Assembly (NCBI GenBank): GCA_021793405.1
Contig: JAJYSV010000010.1
Span: 25,034 to 89,033 of the forward strand
DNA length: 64,000 bases
Direction: 5' to 3'
DNA from: Acidobacteriota bacterium
GTDB taxonomy: Bacteria; Acidobacteriota; Terriglobia; Terriglobales; Acidobacteriaceae
How positions within the stretch are numbered: position 1 is the stretch's first letter; every line of letters starts with the position of its first letter. The translations under genes and the position numbers were made by a program. The notes beneath the pieces were generated by a model. It worked only from the letters and a program-made list of their open reading frames with translations. It ran no database searches and was not told the DNA's origin. Shown piece after piece: positions 1 to 8,154 of this stretch.

Positions 1-985
1 TGAAAACCCTTCGTGGCTATCTGCTCACCCCTTAGAACCATACCTATATGCGGTCCATCAGATTGCAGACTTTGAAGGCAGGAGCGGGTCCGTGAGCGCC
101 TATGCCATTGACCGCTCGAACGGCGATCTTCGATTATTAAATACCGTAAGTTCCCAAGGTGCGGGTCCGGCTCATCTGAGTATCGACGCTTCCGGGAAGT
201 ACGTCTTCGTTGCCAACTATTTTGGCGGAAGCATCGCCGTACTTCCAATCCTGCCAGGAGGCATACTTGGCTCCGCTATCTACATGCATCAGGATCAGGG
301 CTCTGTCGGAAGTAAGAAATCAACCGATGCACCGCCCGGCAGCTATGCGTTTAGTGGACACGACGCTCCGCATGCGCACATGATCCATTCAGACCCCTCG
401 AACCGTTTTGTATTACAAACAGATTTGGGCCAAGACCGCATTTACAGCTATCGCTTGGACGACCATACAGGAAAGTTGGCGCCGGCGCCCACACCCTTCG
501 TATCGCTTCCGCCGGGAGATGGACCACGTCACTTTGCGTTTCACCCCAACGGTCAATGGCTTTATTCCATTCAAGAAGAAGCTTCTACCGTCGTATTTTT
601 CCATTTCGATCCAGCGACCGGGTCACTCGTTTCGCAACAAACGATTTCAACTCTTCCCCCGGGGTTCGCGGGAACCAGTTTTGGCTCGGAAATCATGCTG
701 TCAGGAGACGGTCGCTTTCTTTATGCAGCCAACCGGCTACATAACACGATTGCTATATTTTCGATCGACACCAACGGAAAACTGATAGCGATTGGCGAAA
801 CATCGACTCTGGGTGATTATCCGAGTCAGTTCAATATCGATCCAAGTGGAACTTTTCTCTATGCATGTAATCAACGAAGCGATCAGATTACTTCTTTTCG
901 GATCGACAAAGAGACAGGCCTCTTGACATTTACGGGCCAATACGTGCCTGTTGGCAGTCCAACGTGCATCATCTTCACGATATGA
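1..985 (+). CDS. Lactonase family protein (7-bladed beta-propeller, 6-phosphogluconolactonase-like), 5' partial
   Basis: The reading frame is open from base 2 to the TGA at 983-985, so the gene enters the window already in progress. A GTG at base 92 is internal, because upstream codons read ENPSWLSAHP and LYAVHQI-x-DFEG, which is typical of the first blade of this family. About 327 residues are visible, close to a full-length protein of roughly 350. Repeated blade signatures include SIDASGKYVFVANY, FAFHPNGQWLYSIQE, MLSGDGRFLYAANR and NIDPSGTFLYACNQ. The family hydrolyses sugar lactones (YbhE/Pgl type), and many members have unproven substrates. The stop overlaps the ATG of the following transporter (ATGA), so the two are probably translationally coupled. 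I infer that a lactone made by sugar oxidation is opened here before or after transport. Confidence 0.9.
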   Translation, partial: ENPSWLSAHPLEPYLYAVHQIADFEGRSGSVSAYAIDRSNGDLRLLNTVSSQGAGPAHLSIDASGKYVFVANYFGGSIAVLPILPGGILGSAIYMHQDQGSVGSKKSTDAPPGSYAFSGHDAPHAHMIHSDPSNRFVLQTDLGQDRIYSYRLDDHTGKLAPAPTPFVSLPPGDGPRHFAFHPNGQWLYSIQEEASTVVFFHFDPATGSLVSQQTISTLPPGFAGTSFGSEIMLSGDGRFLYAANRLHNTIAIFSIDTNGKLIAIGETSTLGDYPSQFNIDPSGTFLYACNQRSDQITSFRIDKETGLLTFTGQYVPVGSPTCIIFTI

Positions 986-2391
986 CCGTCCCTCGTGTCG
1001 CCGGCGGCCGCCATTCCGCGGAGATCAGACGGGAGCGTCGCAGCAGTCTACAGGATTCTAGCCTGCTGATCCAACCAACGCCTCCAACGGGATCAGAGAT
1101 CTATCCCTGGGTAGTCGTGTTCTTGCTTTGGCTGGTTTGCTTTTTTAGTTATGCCGACCGGCAGGCATTCTTTTCGATCTTCCCTTTGTTACAGAAACAA
1201 ATGAATCTCACTACCGTGCAACTTGGCGTATTAGGTTCCTCGTTCGCAGTGGTATATGGACTTGGAGGACCGTTCGCCGGCTATCTCGTCGACAGGATTC
1301 GTCGCAAGACAGCAATTCTGGGCGGGTTGGAGTTATGGAGCGTCATCTGCGTGCTGTCGGCGCTCTCGCGAGACTTCTTTCAACTGCTAATCTTTCGCGC
1401 CGCGGAAGGAATTGGCGAATCCATTTATTATCCTGCTGCGCTATCGATGATCAGCGACTATCACGGCAAGCGCACCCGCTCGCGAGCCATGGGAATTTTA
1501 CAGACCAGCGTCTACGCAGGGACCGTGGGAGGCGGATATTGGGCTGGCGCCATCGCACAACAGCACGGCTGGAGAGCCGCTCTCTTTGTATTTGGTGGAC
1601 TCGGTTGTCTGCTGGGGCTGCTTTTAATTCGTCTGCTACGCGAACCAGTTCGAGGAAGCGCAGACTCAACATTCAACCAGGACCAACTTACATGCCAGCC
1701 GCAGCCGCCCGCGCCACTTTCATTGCGCGCCATTCCCTCCCTTCTCAAGATCAAATCGTTGTTGACTATTACAGCCGTGTTCGCGTGCGCCAATTTCGTA
1801 GCCATGGTGCTTCTGGCGTGGATGCCGATGTATCTCTATTCGCGTTTCCACCTCAGTCTATCGATGGCGGCTTTCGATGCGGCCGTGTATCCGCAAGTCG
1901 CCAGCATGGGAGGCTCTCTGTGCGGGGGCTACCTGGCTGATAGATTGGCTAGGCAAACCCGCCGCGGACGTGTTGCCGTACAATGTGCCGGGGTCCTTAT
2001 CGGAGTGCCATTCGTCATACTCTGCGGACTTGGGGGTTCTCTGACGCAGGTGATCGTCGCGCTCATTTGTTGGGGATTCTTTAAGGGTATGTATGATTCG
2101 AATATCTTTGCTTCGGCGTTCGACGTGGTCCCAATAGAAAGTAGAGGAACTGTCAGTGGATTGATGAATTGTGTGGGTTGGTTGCTTGGGGGGGGAATCG
2201 CGCCGGCATTGGTTGGTTTTCTCGCGGTGTATATCTCGCTGGGACACGCGATTGCCTGGTCGGCGACTTTTTACGCGTTGGCCGGCATTTTGCTCATGTT
2301 GACCATGCGATATTTTTTAGATAACGATATAGACAGGTTGCAGCGACCGGAATTCATAACTAACGGCAGTCCGCATGACTGCCAAACATAG
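982..2391 (+). CDS. MFS transporter, sugar-acid (ACS family)-like
   Basis: This is a twelve-helix major facilitator protein of about 469 residues. The first helix carries the SYADRQAF motif seen in anion:cation symporters, and motif A appears as GYLVDRIRRK between helices 2 and 3. A central cytoplasmic loop separates the two six-helix halves. The frame is open from GTG 964, but I chose ATG 982 because it overlaps the lactonase stop in an ATGA junction. The family imports sugar acids such as hexuronates, aldonates or galactarate with a cation. The position between a lactonase and an exported oxidoreductase supports uptake of an oxidised sugar. The substrate cannot be fixed from sequence. Confidence 0.88.
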   Translation: MTVPRVAGGRHSAEIRRERRSSLQDSSLLIQPTPPTGSEIYPWVVVFLLWLVCFFSYADRQAFFSIFPLLQKQMNLTTVQLGVLGSSFAVVYGLGGPFAGYLVDRIRRKTAILGGLELWSVICVLSALSRDFFQLLIFRAAEGIGESIYYPAALSMISDYHGKRTRSRAMGILQTSVYAGTVGGGYWAGAIAQQHGWRAALFVFGGLGCLLGLLLIRLLREPVRGSADSTFNQDQLTCQPQPPAPLSLRAIPSLLKIKSLLTITAVFACANFVAMVLLAWMPMYLYSRFHLSLSMAAFDAAVYPQVASMGGSLCGGYLADRLARQTRRGRVAVQCAGVLIGVPFVILCGLGGSLTQVIVALICWGFFKGMYDSNIFASAFDVVPIESRGTVSGLMNCVGWLLGGGIAPALVGFLAVYISLGHAIAWSATFYALAGILLMLTMRYFLDNDIDRLQRPEFITNGSPHDCQT

Positions 2392-2420
2392 ACATGGTTT
2401 GCATGTCATCGGGGGGGGCA

Positions 2421-3740
2421 ATGGTAACTCGACGAGAATTTCTTGACTCAGTTGCGATGGGAGCAGCTGGTTTGGCTGTTGGGTCGACCGCAAAGAGCTA
2501 TGCTCAGATCCTGGGATCGAATGATCGACTGAACTTTGCCGTCATCGGGCTTCATGGACGTGCGTATGCTCATCTTTCGGCGCTCAAGGCAAACAGCAAT
2601 GCCATCCGGATTACGCATGTTTGTGACGTTGATAGCAATACTCTCGAGAAGTTCGCTGATGACGTTCAGCAACAGATGGGTTACGCTGCTGCAACCAACA
2701 AAGACTTCCGCGAAATTCTCTCGCAGAAAGACGTGGACGCCATTACGATTGCCACGCCTGATCACTGGCATACACCCATGGCCATTCTAGGACTGCAAGC
2801 AGGAAAAAATGTCTATGTGGAAAAGCCATGCAGTCACAATCCCGCCGAGGGCGCATTGTTGGTCCAGGCCCAGCGGAAGTATGGCAAGCTGGTGCAGATG
2901 GGAACCCAGCAACGTTCTTCACCCCATACCATCGAAATCGTTGAAAAGATTCACGGCGGTCTGATCGGCAGAGCCTACTTTGCCAAGGCCTGGTACAGCA
3001 ATGTGAGGAAGTCAATTGGCATAGGGAAAGTAACACCCGTGCCTCCGCAACTCGACTGGGATTTATGGCAAGGGCCGGCGCCGCGCAAGGCGTATAAAGA
3101 CAATGTGCAGCCGTATAACTGGCATTGGTTCAGAATCTACGGCACGGGCGAAACGCTGAACAATGGCACGCATGAAGTGGATGTATGCCGATGGGCGCTC
3201 GATGTGGATTATCCGCAACGGGTTGCATCATCTGGAGGAAGATACCAGTTCAAAGATGACTGGCAGTTTTACGACACGTTGATTACCAGCTTTAACTATC
3301 CTGACAAGATGATTTCCTGGGAGGGAAAGAGCTGTCAGGGGATGAAGTACTATAACCGCGATCGGGGCTCGACGATCATGGGAACAACTGGAAGCGTTTT
3401 GGTCGACCGCGATGGGTACGAGGTCTACGACCTCAAGGGACATAAGACGAGCGAGTTTAAGACTGGCACGACAACCTCCTCTTCGGACCTGACTGGCCGT
3501 GACTCCATGACCGACGCCCATTTCGCGAACTTTATCGCGGGTATTCGCACGGGTGCGAAACTCAATGCTCCTGTGTCGATAGGGAACGTCTCGGTCACGA
3601 TGCTTCAGCTCTCCAACATTGCATGGGAAGTGAATCGTGAACTGCGGCTCGACACGGCGGACGCGAAAATTCAGAATGATCCCGAAGCCATGCAGATGTG
3701 GGGACGAGAGTATGAGACCGGTTGGGCTCCGCAGATATGA
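2421..3740 (+). CDS. Gfo/Idh/MocA family oxidoreductase with Tat signal
   Basis: The protein has about 439 residues. It begins with a twin-arginine signal (TRREFLDSVAMGAAG, then an Ala-rich stretch to SYAQ), so it is predicted to be exported folded with its NAD(P) cofactor. The Rossmann domain follows (LNFAVIGLHGRAYAHL), then DAITIATPDHWH and the VYVEKPCSHN segment with the conserved EKP lysine. The C-terminal half is the substrate-binding alpha/beta fold, with GTHEVDVCRWALDVDYP. An upstream in-frame ATG at 2394 would add nine residues without a better signal peptide. ATG 2421 follows a G-rich stretch that could serve as ribosome site. The gene lies 29 nt after the MFS gene, probably in the same operon. 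Such enzymes oxidise, reduce or epimerise sugars, and some are NAD-dependent glycosidase-like. The exact reaction is unknown. Confidence 0.9.
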   Translation: MVTRREFLDSVAMGAAGLAVGSTAKSYAQILGSNDRLNFAVIGLHGRAYAHLSALKANSNAIRITHVCDVDSNTLEKFADDVQQQMGYAAATNKDFREILSQKDVDAITIATPDHWHTPMAILGLQAGKNVYVEKPCSHNPAEGALLVQAQRKYGKLVQMGTQQRSSPHTIEIVEKIHGGLIGRAYFAKAWYSNVRKSIGIGKVTPVPPQLDWDLWQGPAPRKAYKDNVQPYNWHWFRIYGTGETLNNGTHEVDVCRWALDVDYPQRVASSGGRYQFKDDWQFYDTLITSFNYPDKMISWEGKSCQGMKYYNRDRGSTIMGTTGSVLVDRDGYEVYDLKGHKTSEFKTGTTTSSSDLTGRDSMTDAHFANFIAGIRTGAKLNAPVSIGNVSVTMLQLSNIAWEVNRELRLDTADAKIQNDPEAMQMWGREYETGWAPQI

Positions 3741-4189
3741 TCTATCCTTCTCTCGTTTGCACGTTTATATATTTGGGAGCTAGAGGGCGCGATCTCGGTG
3801 AACATTTGCGCCCGGCATCTGTTATAGGGGTTGCGCGCAACGGCAGGCTTGTCCTCCGCTGATATCTACCGTGCGAATATATCCGTTGGAAATGATGATT
3901 TGGATTCGACCTCTACGCAACGGGAATTTGCCCGACCTGGAGTTCCTTCGACAAACTCCAACCGCTACGTCTGGAAAGGATCCTCCCGCGCGACGCAGCT
4001 AGATCATACCTCCAAGTCAGTGTCAGATTTAATGGTGGCCAGATTTTAGTCTGCGCGCTGCTATAATTGCGACCGCACAAGCTTCTTCTCTGTTGAGTAT
4101 TTAGCAAGTTGACACTCTGGAGATGGAATGTATACAGTACGGTGGTTGTTCTGCCACTTTGAAAATAGCATGGTTAGGGGAGACGAGTA
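3741..4189. other. Intergenic region, 449 bp
   Basis: No convincing gene is seen. Short open frames here lack family resemblance or a ribosome site. It contains a perfect 12-bp palindrome GTTGCGCGCAAC at 3830-3841 and, near its 3' end, a good sigma-70-like promoter for the membrane-protein pair. No clear terminator with a U-tract is visible after the oxidoreductase gene. Confidence 0.6.
4109..4136 (+). promoter_or_regulatory. Candidate sigma-70 promoter for the tandem membrane-protein genes
   Basis: TTGACA at 4109-4114 is a perfect -35 hexamer, followed after 16 bp by TATACA at 4131-4136 (five of six consensus bases). Transcription would start near 4143, giving a leader of roughly 45 nt ahead of the GTG at 4190. 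A Shine-Dalgarno-like AGGGGAGA lies at 4176-4183. Confidence 0.55.
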
Positions 4190-5566
4190 GTGAATAGCCC
4201 CAAGGCGAAACGGTGGGAATTTATCGTCTTGCCTAGCCTGGCAATGTCGCTGGGATGGGGCCTCCGTGGTCAAGTTGGACACTCACCAGGTGCCATGATC
4301 CCGGGGGCACTCGTAGCGTTGGTCTTGTGTAGCCTCCTTCGCGAGAAACAACTCTCCCGCGGGATGGCTGTCGGACTAGGCGCTATTGCCTTTGGTTATG
4401 GGGCTACTATGACAACGCAGGATACGGCGGACTTGGCGCTGCGTTGGATTTCTCATTCAGGTTCCACCCTAACCATGGCCTTTACCTGGCTAGCAATTAA
4501 AGGGGCCGTATGGGCATTCTTCGGCGGAGTGCTGATAGGGCTGGCATTGGCTGCCTCTCATTACCGTTGGAGAGATATTATCCTTGGCATGATCCTAATG
4601 GTGGTGAGTTTTCCCATTGGATGGATGTTGATCAACAAGCCGAGGCCGGTCTACTTTTCGGTTACCCGCCACGAAACCTACGGAGGCTATTTGCTTGGTG
4701 GGATCGTGCTTGTTGCTTGGTTAACCATCCGTGGCCGGACAAAAATACCACTCTTACTTGGCGTATGTGCAGCCGTTGCCGGTGCAATCGGTTTGCCGCT
4801 CGGTGCTGCGTTGGCTGGCGCCGGAAGCCACACAGCATATGTGGGAAGGTGGTATGACTGGTGGAAGGTTCTGGAGACTACTTTCGGCGCTTGTATGGGG
4901 GTTGGCCTCGGCATCGACACCTACCTGCTGCAAGACAGATTTCCGGACGCAACTGCATCGAAGGGGCCAGTGAATGAGCCACTTTCATCAGCATGGAGTA
5001 CGGTCCTTGGCTTGTTGATTTGCGGAATCTTCACAGTTGTAACTCAGTACAGGTTGAGCGGGTGGCTGCTCTTCGGCTCCGTGTTGCTGTGCATCGTATT
5101 TTACTTCCCTAGGGAGGTCGGCTGGCATGTCGGAATCACGATGACTATTTATGTCACCGCCGTAAACATTATCACCTACTGGAACCGCGAACAAAGGATA
5201 GGAAACCTCGCATTGCTATGGACCCTAGTTTGGCTCTTGACACTCGCCGTCTCTTGGAAGGTATCTGGTTGGCGAGACGAAAAGGATTGGGTTGTTCGCA
5301 AAGCCTTTGTATTCCTGATGTGGACTATCGTCGCCCTTACAGCTCTGAGAGGCTTGATAATCCGCTCGGTGGTACATGCGCCTACTCACGCCGTAGCCGC
5401 GGCCGGCGGCCTGTGGACCTATACCGTGGGGACCTGGGCAAGTGCACTCGTGGTCCAAGTCATTCTCGCCATGATGGCACTCCTGCTAACGTTGCTGATG
5501 AGGCGACGATCATTCGATGCCAGTTCCTTGCATGATTCTAGTGGTGGGAACATTCAAGTAACCTGA
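4190..5566 (+). CDS. Polytopic membrane protein of unknown function, paralogue of the next gene
   Basis: The 458-residue product is almost entirely hydrophobic, with about eleven or twelve predicted membrane segments and no cleavable signal. Near the N-terminus (about residues 22-41) it has the pattern GWG-x-RGQ-x-GH-x2-GA-x2-PGAL, which recurs at the same place in the next protein. A second shared patch lies mid-protein, with YDWWKVLETTFG here against NWHSIMEQTQG in the partner, each followed by a Gly-rich helix. Translation starts at GTG 4190, preceded by AGGGGAGA at good spacing. Loop residues such as Arg, Gln, His and Asp inside the conserved N-terminal motif could form a substrate or ion path, but this is inference. 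I do not recognise a characterised family. The position downstream of a sugar oxidoreductase and upstream of an SDR suggests a transport role in carbohydrate use. Confidence 0.8.
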   Translation: MNSPKAKRWEFIVLPSLAMSLGWGLRGQVGHSPGAMIPGALVALVLCSLLREKQLSRGMAVGLGAIAFGYGATMTTQDTADLALRWISHSGSTLTMAFTWLAIKGAVWAFFGGVLIGLALAASHYRWRDIILGMILMVVSFPIGWMLINKPRPVYFSVTRHETYGGYLLGGIVLVAWLTIRGRTKIPLLLGVCAAVAGAIGLPLGAALAGAGSHTAYVGRWYDWWKVLETTFGACMGVGLGIDTYLLQDRFPDATASKGPVNEPLSSAWSTVLGLLICGIFTVVTQYRLSGWLLFGSVLLCIVFYFPREVGWHVGITMTIYVTAVNIITYWNREQRIGNLALLWTLVWLLTLAVSWKVSGWRDEKDWVVRKAFVFLMWTIVALTALRGLIIRSVVHAPTHAVAAAGGLWTYTVGTWASALVVQVILAMMALLLTLLMRRRSFDASSLHDSSGGNIQVT

Positions 5567-5598
5567 TTATCTTTTGTTACGGATCACTTCCTCTAGAC

Positions 5599-7188
5599 AT
5601 GGACACTGAAGGATCGAATTTGCGGATCTGGATGTTTGTGCTTCTTACCGGCCTATCGGTCTCGATTGGCTGGGGCATACGAGGCCAGTTCGGACACGAG
5701 TACGGGGCCGCACTGCCCGGTGCGCTTGGGGGTATGGTGGTGGCCCTGCTTAGTGGCCGCGAGGACTGGCGCAGACGTGTCCATTTTTTTGCTGTCCTTG
5801 GCGCTATTGGTTTCGCCTTCGGCGGAAGCATGTCCTACATGAAGGACATTTGGTATGCGCATTCGTCTGATCCTTCGACCGTGTTGTACGGCTTTGCTTG
5901 TATATTCTTGCTCGGCTTCATTTGGGCAGCTCCCGCCGGCGCGGGCATCGCGTTAGCCGCGTTTCTGGATCGCGAACAGTTGACTAAGTTTTATGTGCCC
6001 CTATGTTCTGTGTTCATCGCCTGGTACCTACAAAGTATCTGCTGCGATCTGATCTGGAACGGCGAGGGCGGAAGGCGGGCCCGATTCTTCGCAGGCTATG
6101 AGATGAGCGCGATTCTGGCGGCTGTTGTTGCTCTCGGATTCTTCCTGCTTTGGAAAACATACCGGGGTGTCGGAACTTTACTAATACTCTATATGTCCAT
6201 CGGATGGTGGGCCGGAAAGTTCATATTCATCGAGTTGCTGCATTTGCGTATGAATCCTCCGCGTGAAGAGACCTGGGCATCTTGTCTAGGTATGGTGTTC
6301 GGCATTTTAGCGTGCTGTTGGCAGAGACGTCTCGGCGGCATCGCATTCGCTACCCTGGGAGTCGGGTTCCTCGGGGGCATCGGATTCGCACTCGGAACCG
6401 CAGTGAAACTTCTCGTCATGTCGAGCGGTCTTACCACAAATTGGCACAGCATTATGGAGCAGACCCAAGGACTGTTTCTTGGCGTAGCCATCGCCATTAT
6501 CTTCCAGGCCCTGATACGAAGAGCGCCCCAGTTCAGCGACGATCCTCCAGTGCGACGCTGGACCGAAGTGTTCAGCGTTGTGTTCGTTCTCTGGTTGCTG
6601 CCGTATCTGAATTTCCGTCTCAGTCCCGGAGAATGGGTGGGTGAAATTAAGGGTCTGCACTCTAAACTATATGGCATCAACATTGTGAGCAATTTACTAC
6701 CCTCGCAGGGGTTTGTTGGGTGGCTGGATTTCGTCGCTCTCGTGCTTGGGTTCGCGCTCGTGCTGCTTTTAGTCTTGCATCGGCGGCGTCCGCTTCCTTG
6801 CATTCCTGTGAGTTGGATGGGTAAAGGGCAGCTATTCTATCTGGTCTTTCTTTGGCTTATTGTCGCGATGAATTTCATGCTGGTACTGCCGCGATTCACA
6901 CAGATTCGCTTGGTAACCGAATGGTGTATCACCCTGAATGCTACCGCTTGTTCGGTTCTTCTCATCTATGGTTGCTTCGCGCGCCCGTCTCAAGTGTTGC
7001 AATATGTACCCGACGGAAGTTACGCATCGTCGATCCGCAAGGTCGTGATCTTCGGGTTACTAGGAGCCGTGGTTGTGTCGTTGCTAGGTTTTGGAATCAA
7101 GCTCGCATGCTGGGGAAATCAGCCAGCGGGAGTCTTGGGTGTCGATCCGATCCGGTTTGGACCGAACAATACGAATACAATCCGATAA
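5599..7188 (+). CDS. Polytopic membrane protein of unknown function, second paralogue
   Basis: The 529-residue product has about thirteen predicted membrane helices and begins MDTEGSNLRIW. The GWG-x-RGQ-x-GH-x2-GA-x2-PGAL pattern is at about residues 24-43, followed by GREDWRRRV and a GAIGFAFGGSMSYM helix that parallels GAIAFGYGATMTTQ of the upstream copy. The gene starts 32 nt after the previous stop and is likely co-transcribed. The longer length comes mainly from extra helices in the middle and the C-terminus. The pair probably arose by tandem duplication and has since diverged strongly. Whether they form a heterodimer or act separately is unknown. Confidence 0.8.
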   Translation: MDTEGSNLRIWMFVLLTGLSVSIGWGIRGQFGHEYGAALPGALGGMVVALLSGREDWRRRVHFFAVLGAIGFAFGGSMSYMKDIWYAHSSDPSTVLYGFACIFLLGFIWAAPAGAGIALAAFLDREQLTKFYVPLCSVFIAWYLQSICCDLIWNGEGGRRARFFAGYEMSAILAAVVALGFFLLWKTYRGVGTLLILYMSIGWWAGKFIFIELLHLRMNPPREETWASCLGMVFGILACCWQRRLGGIAFATLGVGFLGGIGFALGTAVKLLVMSSGLTTNWHSIMEQTQGLFLGVAIAIIFQALIRRAPQFSDDPPVRRWTEVFSVVFVLWLLPYLNFRLSPGEWVGEIKGLHSKLYGINIVSNLLPSQGFVGWLDFVALVLGFALVLLLVLHRRRPLPCIPVSWMGKGQLFYLVFLWLIVAMNFMLVLPRFTQIRLVTEWCITLNATACSVLLIYGCFARPSQVLQYVPDGSYASSIRKVVIFGLLGAVVVSLLGFGIKLACWGNQPAGVLGVDPIRFGPNNTNTIR

Positions 7189-7291
7189 CAACCGCTAGGT
7201 ATTTCTGCGATGCTGCGTCCCGCTTCTGTCGGGCTAAGAAGATTACGATTCCAGAGCCAGGCTGGTAGAGATGGGTCAGATTCTTTGCCTC

Positions 7292-8086
7292 TCAAACACT
7301 TACAGAGGCCTTCGCAAGAATGCCTCCATCGCAAACCAGATGGGAGCCGGTAACATACGAAGATTCTTCGGAAAGTAGCCAGGCTACAGCGCGCGCCGGA
7401 TCTTCAGGCTCTGCTAACCTGCCCAACGGAATCTCCTTGGAGAGTTGCGCACGTAACCGTATAACTTCGGCAGCATCAATATTTCTCCACATCAATGGAG
7501 TTTCCGTGGACCCGGGTACGATAGCATTCACTCGAATTCCATAAGATGCATAATCGATGGCCATGCAACGAACCAGCGATGAGATGCCGCCCTTGGTTGC
7601 GCTATAAGCACCAGCTGCACCTGCCGCCAACGCTACGAATCCAGTTGGAGAAGATGTGCAGACAATGGAGCCGGGAATGTTGGCCGCTATCATGTGTCGG
7701 AGGCCATGTTTGCAAGAAAGAAAGACCCCGGTCAGATTCGTTTCAACAACCTGGCGCCAGGTGGCTGCAGGAAGCTCATGAATTAAACCTCGAATTCCGA
7801 TTCCAGCGTTGGCGAAGAGCCCATAGGAATATCCCAGCCGTAAAGAAATATCTGCGAATGACTTCTCTACCTGCTCTTCTACGGCCACGTCACAAGGCAG
7901 TCCCAGTGCCTTTCCGGCCCCGCTCCGCAATGCATCTTCTGCTGTTCTTTTTGCCGCATCGGCATTGATATCGAGTACACCGATGTTATCGCCACGCGCC
8001 GCACAAATCAGTGCTACTGCTCTGCCAATGCCGCTGCCACCGCCTGTTATAACAATTGTGCGTGTCGTCGTGAAATTAGAAGCCAT
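7292..8086 (-). CDS. SDR family NAD(P)-dependent oxidoreductase
   Basis: This 264-residue classical short-chain dehydrogenase shows the cofactor motif TGGGSGIG near residue 14, the FANAG motif, the catalytic Ser in CTSSPTGF, and the catalytic YSATK (Tyr and Lys four apart). The C-terminus has the frequent HLVCDGG end. The start is set by a strong GGAGGG ribosome site just before the ATG at 8086. The family reversibly oxidises secondary alcohols of sugars, polyols and many other compounds. With hydrolases and sugar-acid genes on both sides, a sugar dehydrogenase role is plausible. It faces the membrane-protein pair tail to tail, with about 100 bp between them. Confidence 0.92.
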   Translation of the reverse strand: MASNFTTTRTIVITGGGSGIGRAVALICAARGDNIGVLDINADAAKRTAEDALRSGAGKALGLPCDVAVEEQVEKSFADISLRLGYSYGLFANAGIGIRGLIHELPAATWRQVVETNLTGVFLSCKHGLRHMIAANIPGSIVCTSSPTGFVALAAGAAGAYSATKGGISSLVRCMAIDYASYGIRVNAIVPGSTETPLMWRNIDAAEVIRLRAQLSKEIPLGRLAEPEDPARAVAWLLSEESSYVTGSHLVCDGGILAKASVSV

Positions 8087-8154
8087 GATCCCTCCTTCTC
8101 AATCGCCTTAGAAACGCAGTCCGTATAAATCTTATTCTCGAGGATCCAGAAACT

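Noticed and set aside
3831..4049. Short plus-strand open frame before the membrane-protein pair
   Set aside because: Its codon use and lack of Shine-Dalgarno site give no support.
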